Notes under the pieces: generated by a model
What the model saw: only the letters and a program-made list of their open reading frames with translations
Told to the model about the DNA's origin: nothing
Databases searched by the model: none
Part shown: positions 54,228 through 62,969 of the stretch, piece after piece
Numbering within the stretch: the first letter of the stretch is position 1
How the letters are laid out: every line of letters starts with the position of its first letter
Assembly: GCF_003119115.1 (NCBI RefSeq)
Contig: NZ_CP022364.1
Coordinates: 954,501-1,018,500 of the forward strand
DNA from: Azospirillum sp. TSH58
GTDB lineage: Bacteria; Pseudomonadota; Alphaproteobacteria; Azospirillales; Azospirillaceae
Length of the DNA stretch: 64,000 nucleotides
Reading direction: 5' to 3'
Translations under genes and position numbers: made by a program

Positions 54228-55259
54228 TCAGGCGGCGAGGGTGCTGCGGGGCGAGGGGGCCAGCGTGCGGCGGACGGCGGTGGCGACGGCCTCGGCGCTG
54301 GGGATGTAGAGGTCTTCCAGCGAGGGCGAGAAGGGCACCGGCGTGTGCGGCGGCGTCACCATCTGGATGCCGGCCTTCAGCGCGCCGAAGGCGTTCTGCG
54401 CCACGAAGGCCGAAATGTCGGTGGCGAGGTTGCAGCGCGGGTGCGCCTCGTCCACCACGACCAGCCGGCCGGTGCGCTCCACGCTGTCGATGATGGTGTC
54501 CCAGTCGATGGGCGACAGGGTGCGCAGGTCGATCACCTCCGCCTCCACCTTCTCCTTGGCGAGCGCGTCCGCGGCCTCCATGGCGCGGTGGACGGTCAGG
54601 CCGTAGCTGACGATGGTGACGTGATCGCCGTCGCGGAGCACGTTCGCCTCGCCGAAGGGGATGGCGTAGGACTCCACCGGCACTTCGGTCTCATGACCGT
54701 AGAGGTTCTTGTGCTCGCAGAAGATGACCGGGTCGTTGTCGCGGATCGACTGGATCAGCAGGCCCTTGGCGTCATAAGCGTTCGACGGGCAGACGACCTT
54801 CAGGCCCGGAATGTGGGTGAACAGCGGGGTGAGCATCTGCGAATGCTGGGCCGCCGCGCGGAAGCCTGCGCCGACCATCCCGCGGATCACCACCGGCGTC
54901 TCCGCCTTGCCCCCGAACATGTAGCGGAACTTGGCCGCCTGGTTGAAGATCTGGTCGAAGCAGACGCCCATGAAGTCCATGAACATCAGCTCCGCGACCG
55001 GGCGCATGCCGCAGGCGGCGGCGCCGATCGCCGCACCGATGTAGGCGGATTCCGACAGGGGCGTGTCCAGCAGGCGGTCGCCGTGCTTGGCGAACAGGCC
55101 CTTGGTGACGCCCAGCACGCCGCCCCAGGCGTCGTCCTCGCCGGGCGCGCCGGTGCCGCCGACGATGTCCTCGCCCATGAGGATGACGGTCGGGTCGCGG
55201 CGCATTTCGAGGTCCAACGCCTCGTTGATCGCCGTCTTCATGCTGATTTTGCGGGACAT
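54228..55259 (-). CDS. acoB: Acetoin dehydrogenase E1 component, beta subunit
   Basis: A 343-residue transketolase-type beta subunit: KTAINEALDLEMRRDPTVIL, GEDIVGGTGAPGEDDAWGGV, DTPLSESAYIGAAIGAAACG, RGMVGAGFRAAAQHSQMLTP, KVVCPSNAYDAKGLL and VVVDEAHPRCNLATDISAFV. With AcoA it forms the TPP-dependent E1 that cleaves acetoin to acetaldehyde and an acetyl group. The DDAWGGVLGVTKGL insert is typical of acetoin rather than pyruvate E1 beta. Confidence 0.94.
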   Translation of the reverse strand: MSRKISMKTAINEALDLEMRRDPTVILMGEDIVGGTGAPGEDDAWGGVLGVTKGLFAKHGDRLLDTPLSESAYIGAAIGAAACGMRPVAELMFMDFMGVCFDQIFNQAAKFRYMFGGKAETPVVIRGMVGAGFRAAAQHSQMLTPLFTHIPGLKVVCPSNAYDAKGLLIQSIRDNDPVIFCEHKNLYGHETEVPVESYAIPFGEANVLRDGDHVTIVSYGLTVHRAMEAADALAKEKVEAEVIDLRTLSPIDWDTIIDSVERTGRLVVVDEAHPRCNLATDISAFVAQNAFGALKAGIQMVTPPHTPVPFSPSLEDLYIPSAEAVATAVRRTLAPSPRSTLAA

Positions 55260-55300
55260 GGTGCTTCCTCCGGTGAAGGCCGTTTTTTGGCGTGGGCCGC

Positions 55301-56284
55301 TCAGTAGGCGACGTAGACGTCTTTCAGCAGGTCGGCGGCGACGGGCAGCGGGGCCGCCTTGGCGCAGCGCACGGCGTCCTCGATCAGCGCGTTCACCTCG
55401 CGGTCGATGGTTTCAAGCTCGGCGGGGGCGACGGTGCCGGTTTCGGTCAGGCGCTGGGCGAGCAGCTTGATGCAGTCGCGGTTGGCGCGCAGGTTCTCCA
55501 CCTCTCCCTTGGCGCGGTAGGTCTGGGCGTCGCCTTCGAAATGGCCGTAGAAGCGGACCATGTTGCATTCCAGCAGCGCCGGGCCGCCGCCTTCGCGGGC
55601 GCGCCTGATGATTTCGCCGGCCGCCTCGTGCACCGCGAAGAAATCGGTGCCGTCCACCGTCACGCCCGGCAGGCCGAAGCCGGTGGCACGGTCGATGTAG
55701 CTGTCGCAGGAGACCGCCCATTCCATGGCGGTGGATTCGGCGTAGCCGTTGTTCTCCACCACGAAGATGACCGGCAGGTTCCACACCGCCGCGAGGTTCA
55801 TGCTCTCCAGGAAGGTGCCCTGGTTCGACGCGCCGTCGCCGACGAAGGTGATGCCGACCCCGCCGTCGCCCCGGAACTTGGCGGCCAGCGCCGCCCCGCA
55901 GATCAGCGGCGCGCCGGCGCCCAGGATGCCGTTGGCGCCCATCATGCCCTTCGACAGGTCGGCGATGTGCATCGACCCGCCCTTGCCCCGGCAGGCGCCG
56001 GTGGAACGGCCGTAGATCTCCGCCATCATCTCGTGGACATCGACCCCCTTGGCGATGCAATGACCGTGGCCGCGATGGGTCGAGGCGATGCGGTCGTTGT
56101 CGTTCAGGTGCATCATGATGCCGGTGGCGCAGGCCTCCTCACCGGCGTAGAGGTGCACGAAGCCCGGAATGTCGCCCTTGGCGAAGTCGACGTGCAGACG
56201 CTCCTCGAACTCGCGGATGGTCCGCATGGTCCGGTAGGCTTGCAGCAGGTCCGCTTTGTCGAGTGGAAAAGGATTGTCGGTCAC
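55301..56284 (-). CDS. acoA: Acetoin dehydrogenase E1 component, alpha subunit
   Basis: A 327-residue TPP-binding alpha subunit: YRTMRTIREFEERLHVDFAK, VHLYAGEEACATGIMMHLND, STHRGHGHCIAKGVDVHEMM, and the TPP motif FVGDGASNQGTFLESMNLAA followed by VVENNGYAEST. Serine phosphorylation-loop residues of mitochondrial E1 are absent, as usual for AcoA. It is followed by acoB after 41 bases and preceded by acoX. Confidence 0.94.
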   Translation of the reverse strand: MTDNPFPLDKADLLQAYRTMRTIREFEERLHVDFAKGDIPGFVHLYAGEEACATGIMMHLNDNDRIASTHRGHGHCIAKGVDVHEMMAEIYGRSTGACRGKGGSMHIADLSKGMMGANGILGAGAPLICGAALAAKFRGDGGVGITFVGDGASNQGTFLESMNLAAVWNLPVIFVVENNGYAESTAMEWAVSCDSYIDRATGFGLPGVTVDGTDFFAVHEAAGEIIRRAREGGGPALLECNMVRFYGHFEGDAQTYRAKGEVENLRANRDCIKLLAQRLTETGTVAPAELETIDREVNALIEDAVRCAKAAPLPVAADLLKDVYVAY

Positions 56285-56354
56285 GGACGTTTCTCCCTTG
56301 TCAGATTTTTAAAGGCGGGTTTCCAAAGGCGGCCGGTTTTTCAAAGACAGGTCT

Positions 56355-57413
56355 TCAAAGCTCGGCCGTGACCGGCGCCGGGGCGCCGGTCAGCAGCCTG
56401 TATTGGGCGGCGTGCTGCATGCAGCCGCCCACGTTCACGGTGCGGAAGGCGTCGTCCCGGAGCGTCAGGGACACGCGGTCTTGCGCCGAGAAGGTGATTT
56501 CCCGCTCGCCGTCGAGCGCGATGGAACCGGCCTTCACCTCCGGCACGAAGGGCACGCCGGCCGGCATGCGGCGCCAATCCGCGACCCCGACCGAGGCCAT
56601 CAGCCCCGGCGCGATGGGCGCGCGCAGCACCGTCATGCCGGTCGCCGCCGTGTTGGGCGCCGGTGTGCCGAGACGCACCATCAGCCCGCCGCTCTCCTCC
56701 CGCGTCACCGGCTCCAGCAGGCCGGCGATGGCCGACATGCCGATGACCTCCGGGTCGGCGAAGGTGACGAACAGCTCGCGGAAGCTGTCCGGCTTCCACA
56801 GGGCGCGGGCCCCGACGTAGCGCTCGGTCACCAGGGCGACGTCGACCAGCGCGATCTCCTCCACCCGGCCGTTGAGCGACACGTCGATGCGCTTGTTCGC
56901 CGCGAAGGCGATGTCCGCGGGCACTTGCCCGGTCACGGCCAAGCCGGTCGCCAGCCCGGTGATGGTCGGTTCGCGGTGTTCGGGAAAGGCGTTGTTGGTG
57001 CCCGTGGAGATGCCGGCCACGGGCACCGCCCCGCAGTTCGCCACCACGGCGCGGTGCGTGCCGTCGCCGCCCAGCACGACGATGGCGGCGACCCCCGCCC
57101 GGCGCATCTCGTCCGCCGCCCGATGGGTGTCGGCGACGGTGCCGGTGACCGGCATGGGCAGCGGGTGAATGGTGGGATAGGGCGCCTCGCCGTGCGCCGC
57201 CGCCCGTGACAGCCCGCGCGCCACATGGCGCCCGATGCCGCCATGTTCCGGCATCATCAGGACGTCGGTGACCCCGCAGGCGCGCAGCGCGGCCAGCACC
57301 CGCAGGACGATGTTGGCGCGATCCGTGATCTGGAGGTTCGCCGCGTTCGCGACGACCCGGCGGATGTCGCGTGCGGATACTGGATTGGCAATGATGCCGA
57401 CGGCCGGTGCCAC
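56355..57413 (-). CDS. acoX: Acetoin catabolism protein AcoX (ATP-NAD kinase-like)
   Basis: A 352-residue protein of the AcoX/NAD-kinase-like fold: VGIIANPVSARDIRRVVANA, DVLMMPEHGGIGRHVARGLS, VAAIVVLGGDGTHRAVVANC (GGDGT motif), ISTGTNNAFPEHREPTITG. Its biochemical role is unsettled; it is a regular first gene of aco operons. Start GTG 57413 is chosen since GGGGAGGGC lies five bases upstream and because the operon's sigma54 promoter (57453-57468) lies upstream of it but downstream of the ATG at 57479, ruling out the longer frame. Confidence 0.92.
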   Translation of the reverse strand: MAPAVGIIANPVSARDIRRVVANAANLQITDRANIVLRVLAALRACGVTDVLMMPEHGGIGRHVARGLSRAAAHGEAPYPTIHPLPMPVTGTVADTHRAADEMRRAGVAAIVVLGGDGTHRAVVANCGAVPVAGISTGTNNAFPEHREPTITGLATGLAVTGQVPADIAFAANKRIDVSLNGRVEEIALVDVALVTERYVGARALWKPDSFRELFVTFADPEVIGMSAIAGLLEPVTREESGGLMVRLGTPAPNTAATGMTVLRAPIAPGLMASVGVADWRRMPAGVPFVPEVKAGSIALDGEREITFSAQDRVSLTLRDDAFRTVNVGGCMQHAAQYRLLTGAPAPVTAEL

Positions 57414-57452
57414 GCGCCCTCCCCTTCGCTTCGATGTTTTGAAGGGGTCTGT

Positions 57453-57468
57453 GGCAAAGGCCGTGCCA
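57453..57468 (-). promoter_or_regulatory. Sigma54 promoter of the aco operon
   Basis: On the minus strand TGGCAC-GGCCT-TTGC (57468 to 57454) matches the -24/-12 consensus TGGCAC-N5-TTGC exactly. Start of transcription is expected near 57443, giving a leader of about 30 bases before acoX GTG 57413. AcoR, encoded just upstream, is a sigma54-dependent activator. Confidence 0.9.
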
Positions 57469-57525
57469 AATGTGCGCACAGCTGATTATTGTGGACTCGC
57501 AACAGTTTGCGCGTCGCGTGGCGGC

Positions 57526-57583
57526 GTTGCAATCACCTCACCTGTTGCATGACCTGTTGCAGGGCGTTGCAACAGGTGTTGCA
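57526..57583 (-). promoter_or_regulatory. AcoR upstream activator site cluster (TGTTGCA repeats)
   Basis: A perfect inverted repeat ACCTGTTGCA (57552-57561) / TGCAACAGGT (57568-57577) with a six-base centre, plus further GTTGCA half-sites at 57526, 57543 and 57578. The cluster lies about 85-130 bases upstream of the sigma54 promoter, the standard place for an enhancer bound by AcoR. Confidence 0.75.
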
Positions 57584-57587
57584 TGCC

Positions 57588-59522
57588 TCAATCCAGCCGG
57601 TGCGGCGGGACGATGCCGAAACGGCGCATCTGGCGGTGGACGGTCGAGCGGTCCACGCCCATGTCCCGCGCCGCCGCCGACACGTTCCAGTGCAGGCGGC
57701 GCAACACCTCGCGCAGGCGGATGGCGGGATCGTCGCTGTCCGGGGCGGGCGTCGGAGGGCCCGACGGCCACGCCTCGAACACGCCGCTGCGCTGCACGGG
57801 GTCGGGAATGTCCATCAGTTCGATCAGCCCGTCGGTGCAGACCGCGCAGGCGTAGTCGAGCGCGTTCACCAGTTCGCGCACGTTGCCGGGCCAGCCGTGG
57901 GCGCGCAAGGCGGCCAGCGCCGGAGCGGCGATGGTGTAGCCGATGCCGTCCCGCTCCGTCCGCTCGGCCAGCAGCCGGTCGATCAGCCAGTCGAGGTCGC
58001 CGCGCTGGCGCAGCGGCGGCACGGTGAACACCGCGCCGTTGAGACGGAAATACAAGTCGTCGCGGAACGTCCCCGCCTTGATCAGTTTGACCAGATCGCG
58101 GTGGGTCGCGGCAATGACGCGCACGTCCACCGACACCGCCTTGGTGCGGCCGATGGGTGTGACCTCCCGCTCCGCCAGGACGCGCAGCAGGCGTGTCTGC
58201 GAGGACAGCGGCATGTCGCCGATCTCGTCCAGGAACAGCGTGCCGCCGTCCGCCTCCAGGATCAGCCCCTTCTTGCCCCGCGACGTGGCCCCGGTGAAGG
58301 AGCCGGGCTCATGGCCGAACAACTCGCTCTCGATCAGCGCCTCCGGCAGCGCGGCGCAGTTCACGGCGACGAAAGGCTTGGACGCGCGCACGCTCGACTG
58401 GTGCAAGGCCTTGGCGAGGTGTTCCTTGCCGGTGCCGGTCTCGCCGTGGATCAGCAGGCTCATCCGCGTGTTCACCAGCTTCGCCGCGCGCGTCAACACC
58501 GCTTTCAGCGCCGGATCACCGCCGCACATCGCCTGGAGCGGCTTGGGCAGGCTTCCCTCGTCTCCTTTGGATGGGCGTGGAACGGCGATGGCCGGCGGCG
58601 GCATCGCCTGCGCGAACAGGGGTGTCCCGCTGCGCCGCAGGCGGAGGGTGCGCTGGTCGGTGGGCAGAGAGCGCACGAACCGCACCAGGTCGTCCACCTG
58701 ACAGTCGAAGAGGTCGGAGAAGGACCGTCCGATGAGATGCTCCCGGTCCTCCCCCTCGCCGGCCAGCAGTCGACACGCGCGGTGATTGAAGCCGATGATC
58801 CGCCCGGCGCCGTCCAGCGCGATCACGAAGTCCGGATCGACTTCCGCAAACTCCTGGGAGGCGGAGAGCTTGACCACCCACTCCCGGCGGAAATTGTTGT
58901 AGAGGTTGGCGTTTTCGATCTTGTGCGTGAAGGCCTTGACCAGTTGGAGGGCCAGATACTGGCTGATCTTGGGCTCCGGCGAACGGAGCGCGGAGATGTC
59001 CAGCACCGCCGCAAGCCCGCCGCCGCTGTGGAACACCGGAGCCGCCGTGCAGGTGAGGGGAATGTGGGTCGCGTCGAAATGGTCCGTCTGGTGGACGGTC
59101 AACGCCTCGCCCGTGGCGATGCAGGTGCCGACCGCGCAGGTGCCGGCCCGTCCCTCGTTCCAGTCCGCGCCGAGATAGAGGCCGGTCCGGCGCAGGTCGT
59201 CGTCCGACGCCCGGTCGCCGATGAAGTCGACGGTGACGCCGTTGCTGTCGGTCAGCAGCAGGGCGTAGCCCATGCCGGCCACCTGATGATACAGGGCCTC
59301 CAGCCCGAAGCGGGCCATGCGCAGGAATTCGTCCATCGCGTCGCGGTGCAGGCACAGACGCTCGTGCGGCAGGATGTAGGCCTCCCGCCGGACGGTCGGA
59401 TCCAGCTTGTAATCGGCCACGCACCGGCGCCAGGATGCGGTGATGATGGCGTCGCGCTTCGACGCGATCCCTTCCGAGACGCGGACCAATTCGTTGATGT
59501 GCGCCGCTTTGGCGTTCTCCAT
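57588..59522 (-). CDS. acoR: Sigma54-dependent acetoin operon activator AcoR
   Basis: A 644-residue enhancer-binding protein: N-terminal GAF-like sensor (YLGADWNEGRAGTCAVGTCI, TVHQTDHFDATHIPLTCTAA), PAS-like segment (FVIALDGAGRIIGFNHRACR), AAA+ domain with Walker A GETGTGKEHLAKAL and Walker B GGTLFLDEIGDMP, and C-terminal Fis-type helix-turn-helix (NVSAAARDMGVDRSTVHRQM). The sigma54-contact loop reads GSFTGA instead of GAFTGA. ATG 59522 is preferred because GGGAGG lies just upstream; the ATG at 59546 would include that signal in the coding region. It activates the aco operon directly downstream. Confidence 0.93.
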   Translation of the reverse strand: MENAKAAHINELVRVSEGIASKRDAIITASWRRCVADYKLDPTVRREAYILPHERLCLHRDAMDEFLRMARFGLEALYHQVAGMGYALLLTDSNGVTVDFIGDRASDDDLRRTGLYLGADWNEGRAGTCAVGTCIATGEALTVHQTDHFDATHIPLTCTAAPVFHSGGGLAAVLDISALRSPEPKISQYLALQLVKAFTHKIENANLYNNFRREWVVKLSASQEFAEVDPDFVIALDGAGRIIGFNHRACRLLAGEGEDREHLIGRSFSDLFDCQVDDLVRFVRSLPTDQRTLRLRRSGTPLFAQAMPPPAIAVPRPSKGDEGSLPKPLQAMCGGDPALKAVLTRAAKLVNTRMSLLIHGETGTGKEHLAKALHQSSVRASKPFVAVNCAALPEALIESELFGHEPGSFTGATSRGKKGLILEADGGTLFLDEIGDMPLSSQTRLLRVLAEREVTPIGRTKAVSVDVRVIAATHRDLVKLIKAGTFRDDLYFRLNGAVFTVPPLRQRGDLDWLIDRLLAERTERDGIGYTIAAPALAALRAHGWPGNVRELVNALDYACAVCTDGLIELMDIPDPVQRSGVFEAWPSGPPTPAPDSDDPAIRLREVLRRLHWNVSAAARDMGVDRSTVHRQMRRFGIVPPHRLD

Positions 59523-59696
59523 CAGCGTATCCTCCCTGGAGCGCAACCGCTCTGATCTGGTCAGCCAAATCGGAGCAATATATCAAGCGCCCTGCCGCAC
59601 AGGCAATTTGTGCAATAGTATTGCCGGCACCTGCACCGTGGCCCGGAAATGAGCCCCTCGGCGGGGCCTGTTCAGGCGGCCAAGGACAGCTTGGCC

Positions 59697-59734
59697 ACGG
59701 ACATCTGTCCGGTTGGCGACGGACATCTGTCCGG
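59697..59734. repeat. Two 22-base-spaced palindromes CGGACATCTGTCCG
   Basis: ACGGACATCTGTCCGG occurs at 59697-59712 and again at 59719-59734. The 22-base period resembles multiple terminal repeats of IS21-type elements, matching the repeat spacing found after mutL. It lies in the 59523-60172 gap, which holds no intact gene. Confidence 0.7.
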
Positions 59735-59802
59735 GCACCGTCGAGTTGGCGTTGGAGAGCGGCGCGGGGACGAGTGGGACCTCTATGAGGTCGGCTAATT
59801 CC

Positions 59803-59878
59803 TGTCGGCAAGAAACAGTATCTGTGGCGCGCCGCCGACCAGGATGGCTTCGTGCTCGACGTGCTCGTCCAGAGCCGG
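59803..59878 (+). pseudogene. IS6-family transposase fragment
   Basis: A short frame VGKKQYLWRAADQDGFVLDV then LVQSR matches the catalytic-core neighbourhood of IS6-family transposases (GKxxYLWRAVDQDGFVLDVLVQSRRD). Both flanks are out of frame or stopped. A 16-base tandem duplication GATGGTGATCGGCAGG (59935-59950, 59951-59966) lies just after it. The rest of 59523-60172 is unrecognisable decay. Confidence 0.75.
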
Positions 59879-60172
59879 AGCACAGGACGCCGGTGTCGGT
59901 TCCAGAGCATCCTCCAGCGGCGGCTCGCCGGTCGCGATGGTGATCGGCAGGGATGGTGATCGGCAGGAAGGCCGGCAGTCGGGGTTGCGAACCGAAGAGA
60001 TGCCGACGCCAGCGCTGCAGCAAGCTGACGCCCACACCTTGGTGCCGAGCAACCCCCGTCGCTCGACGGCCCGGCTGGAACGCCCATCCGTGCATGACGC
60101 TGGCTTGGAGATATGGTGGCCGCCCGAAGCGAGTGGGTGGCCACCACCAGATGGCGGTGTTTCCTCAACCGC

Positions 60173-61168
60173 TCAGCTGCGAACGTCGATGACAACGCGA
60201 CCGCGAATCCCGCCGGCCAGGATCCGGCTTGCCAACCCCGGCAACGCTTCAAAAGGCTGCACCTCGTACATCGTCTTCAGCGCGTCCTTGTCCAGATCGC
60301 GGGCCAGCCGTGTCCAGGCGGCGTTCCGCCGATCCTGCGGAGCCATGACGGAATCGACGCCGAGCAGCGCCACGTTGCGCAGGATGTGCGGCAAGACCGT
60401 CCCCGGCAGATCGGATGAGCCGGCCAAACCGCAAGCGGCGATGGCACCTCCCCAGACAGTCTGCGACAGCGCGTTGACCAGCGTGTGACCGCCCACCGAG
60501 TCGACGCCGCCGGCCCAGCGCTCCTTCTGCAAGGGCGCCCCCTTCTCCTGGAGAGCGGCGCGGTCGATGAATCCGCTGGCGCCGAGACTGCGCAGGTAAT
60601 CATGCGTGTCCGGCCGGCCGGTGGAGGCGACCACCGGGTAACCGCGCTTGGCGAGCAGCGCCACCGCGACCGAACCGACACCGCCGGCGGCCCCGGTGAC
60701 CAGAACCTCCTTGCTGCCCGGCTGGACCGCGCCCCATGTCTCCAGGGCTTCGACGCAGAGCGCCGCCGTGTAACCGGCGGTGCCGATGCCCATCGCCTCT
60801 TCCAGCGAGAAGGCATCCGGCAACCGGGTCAGCCATTCGGGCTTCAGGCGCTGGAACCGGGTGTAGCCGCCCCACTGCGTTTCCGACATGCCCCAGCCGT
60901 TGGCGACCACCTTGTCGCCGGGCTTCCAGGCGGGGGAACGGGATTCGACCACGGTCCCCGCCAAATCGATGCCGGCGACCATCGGCAGCTTGCGGGCGAT
61001 GCGCCCCTTGCCGCTGACCGCGAGCCCGTCCTTGTAGTTGACGGTGGAATAGGCGACCTCGACCAGCACGTCGTTGTCCGGCAGGTCGGCGAGGGTGAGT
61101 TGCTTGAAGCCGCCCTTGGGCTTGCCGTCGACGTCTTCGATCACGAAGGCCTTGAAAGTGTCGGCCAT
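60173..61168 (-). CDS. AcuI/YhdH-type NADPH oxidoreductase (acryloyl-CoA reductase family)
   Basis: A 331-residue medium-chain reductase without zinc ligands: FKAFVIEDVDGKPKGGFKQL, YSTVNYKDGLAVSGKGRIAR, GIDLAGTVVESRSPAWKPGD, the NADPH motif VTGAAGGVGSVAVALLAKRG, and GASGFIDRAALQEKG. YhdH/AcuI proteins reduce acryloyl-CoA to propionyl-CoA. It follows the AMP-dependent ligase on the same strand (64-base gap), so a role in acyl-CoA turnover is plausible. Confidence 0.88.
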   Translation of the reverse strand: MADTFKAFVIEDVDGKPKGGFKQLTLADLPDNDVLVEVAYSTVNYKDGLAVSGKGRIARKLPMVAGIDLAGTVVESRSPAWKPGDKVVANGWGMSETQWGGYTRFQRLKPEWLTRLPDAFSLEEAMGIGTAGYTAALCVEALETWGAVQPGSKEVLVTGAAGGVGSVAVALLAKRGYPVVASTGRPDTHDYLRSLGASGFIDRAALQEKGAPLQKERWAGGVDSVGGHTLVNALSQTVWGGAIAACGLAGSSDLPGTVLPHILRNVALLGVDSVMAPQDRRNAAWTRLARDLDKDALKTMYEVQPFEALPGLASRILAGGIRGRVVIDVRS

Positions 61169-61232
61169 GATTGGATCCTTGCTTTGGGACGAAGAGAATT
61201 GTTGGATCTCGGGGGGCGATGCGGGCCGCGCT

Positions 61233-62852
61233 TCAGCCGCCTGCGGAGAACGTCAGCTGCGCCCGCTCCTTCAGTTTGCCGCGCTGGATTTTCTCTCCGT
61301 TGGGGCTCATCGCCGTCGGAAACTGGTCCACCACGACGAAACGCGCCGGAATCTTGAAATCGGCCAGTGTGGCTCCGACACGCTCGCGCAGGGCGGTCTC
61401 GTCGAGAACGGCGCCCTCGCGCAGGCGCAGGAAGGCCACGGGCTTGTTGCCGCGCTCCGTCGCCACCTCGACGACCACGGCGGTCTCCACGCTGCCGTCG
61501 CGTTGCAGCACCGCCTCGATCTCCGCAGGATCAACCAGAAAGCCGCCGAGACGGAGGACGTCGCCGCTGCGGCCCTTGAAGATGAAGCCGCCATCCACCC
61601 GCATCGTCGCCAGATCGCCGGTGATGAAGAAGCCGTCCTCGGTGAAGGCGGCGCGGGTCGCTTCGGGATTGCCGAAATACGCGCAGAACAGCGTGTCCGA
61701 CGCGATCTCAAGGCTGCCGATCCCGCCCGGCGGGAGGACGCACCCGGTGGCGGTGTCACGCACCCGCACCCGCGCCTTGGGATTGACCGGATGGCCGCCC
61801 GACAGCTTGCGCAGACCGATCGGGGCGTTCGGGGCCTGTCGTGAGAAGAACGAAAAGATCTCGCTCATCCCGAAGCCGTTGGTCATCGGCACGCCGCGCC
61901 GCTCCGCCTCTTCGGGTAACAGGGCCAGGGTGGGGTTGAACGAGGCGATCAGGCAGTCGCGCAGGGACGGAAACGGCTTGTCCTCCGGGCAGACGTCGAG
62001 CAGGCGCTTGAAAAGGTCGTCCGGTCCGTTCAGGTGGGTGATCGACCGCGACCGGATCAGGTCGCGGGCCTCCACCGGCTCGAACAGGCTCATCAGCGTG
62101 ACGGACGCGGCGCCGGCCACGGTGGCGGCGAACTGCGAGAAGCCGAACACGCCGCAGAACGGGATGGCTTGCAGCAGATGGGCGTCGGGGGCGTCATAGC
62201 CGAAGGCGGCGGCCACCTGCGTGGCGTGCTGGGCGACGGCGCCTTGGCGGTGCAGGGCGAACTTGGGAAGACCGGTGGTGCCCGAGGTTGGAAAGATGAT
62301 GCAGGGCAGGTCCGGTGCCGCGGCGCTTTCCCCGGGCGCTTCGGCCAGCAGATCGCGGTGATGGACCACCCGTACGCCGGGCAGCGGGAAGTCGGGCAGC
62401 GGGAGGTCAGAGCGTCCGTCGTCCTCGCACAGGACCGCCAGACGAAGCGACGCCATCGCGGCCGGGTCGAGTTCGCCCAGCATGGTCAGGAACGGGATGT
62501 TCTTGAAGCCGGGCCAGACGATGATCGTCGACGCGCCGGTGCGGCTGATGATGGATTCGACCTCGGCCCGGCGGAAGCGCGTGTTCACCGACACGGTGAT
62601 CGCGCCGATGTGCAGGCAGGCGAAGAACAGGTCGAGATACGGGATGCCGTTCGGCAGCCAGAAGGCGACCCGGTCGCCCGGACCGACGCCAAGCCCCCGG
62701 AGCGCCGACGCGCAGCGCAAGCTGCGGTCCAGCAGATCCCCGTAGGACAGGGAGTGCTCGTTCCATCGAATGAGCGCGCCGGGCGCCGTCGCGGCGGCGT
62801 GGCGCAGATGGTCGATGGGGGTGGCGGTGAAGGGAGAGGCCATGTGCGTCAT
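61233..62852 (-). CDS. AMP-dependent acyl-CoA synthetase/ligase
   Basis: A 539-residue ANL-family adenylating enzyme: FPTSGTTGLPKFALHRQG (P-loop A3), MTNGFGMSEIFSFFSR (A5), GDLATMRVDGGFIFKGRSGD (A7), VLRLGGFLVDPAEIEAVL (A8) and the C-terminal GEKIQRGKLKE with the catalytic Lys. It should activate a carboxylic acid to acyl-AMP and then acyl-CoA; the acid is not identifiable. ATG 62852 with AGGA upstream is used; ATG 62843 is an alternative. The gene sits between a solute-binding protein and an AcuI-like reductase on the same strand. Confidence 0.87.
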   Translation of the reverse strand: MTHMASPFTATPIDHLRHAAATAPGALIRWNEHSLSYGDLLDRSLRCASALRGLGVGPGDRVAFWLPNGIPYLDLFFACLHIGAITVSVNTRFRRAEVESIISRTGASTIIVWPGFKNIPFLTMLGELDPAAMASLRLAVLCEDDGRSDLPLPDFPLPGVRVVHHRDLLAEAPGESAAAPDLPCIIFPTSGTTGLPKFALHRQGAVAQHATQVAAAFGYDAPDAHLLQAIPFCGVFGFSQFAATVAGAASVTLMSLFEPVEARDLIRSRSITHLNGPDDLFKRLLDVCPEDKPFPSLRDCLIASFNPTLALLPEEAERRGVPMTNGFGMSEIFSFFSRQAPNAPIGLRKLSGGHPVNPKARVRVRDTATGCVLPPGGIGSLEIASDTLFCAYFGNPEATRAAFTEDGFFITGDLATMRVDGGFIFKGRSGDVLRLGGFLVDPAEIEAVLQRDGSVETAVVVEVATERGNKPVAFLRLREGAVLDETALRERVGATLADFKIPARFVVVDQFPTAMSPNGEKIQRGKLKERAQLTFSAGG

Positions 62853-62911
62853 CACGGTCCTGTCGGCATCCGATGAGCCGTTGAAAAGAAGGGCGTCGGG
62901 GAAAGAGAACG

Positions 62912-62939
62912 CCCCCTCCCCCACGGATGGCAGAGGGGG
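62912..62939 (-). terminator. GC hairpin between the binding-protein and ligase genes
   Basis: On the minus strand CCCCCTC and GAGGGGG can pair around a 14-base loop. There is no clear T-run, so it may be an attenuating hairpin rather than a full terminator. Confidence 0.4.
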
Positions 62940-62969
62940 ACGCCCCGTCGGGCCGGGGGCCCGGCGCGG

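Noticed and set aside
52185-55307. A 1040-codon plus-strand frame across the aco genes
   Set aside because: Runs antisense through SDR, acoC and acoB, all of which have clear family motifs.
59583-60095. A 170-codon minus-strand frame upstream of acoR
   Set aside because: Antisense to an IS6-type transposase fragment on the plus strand; no protein family features of its own.
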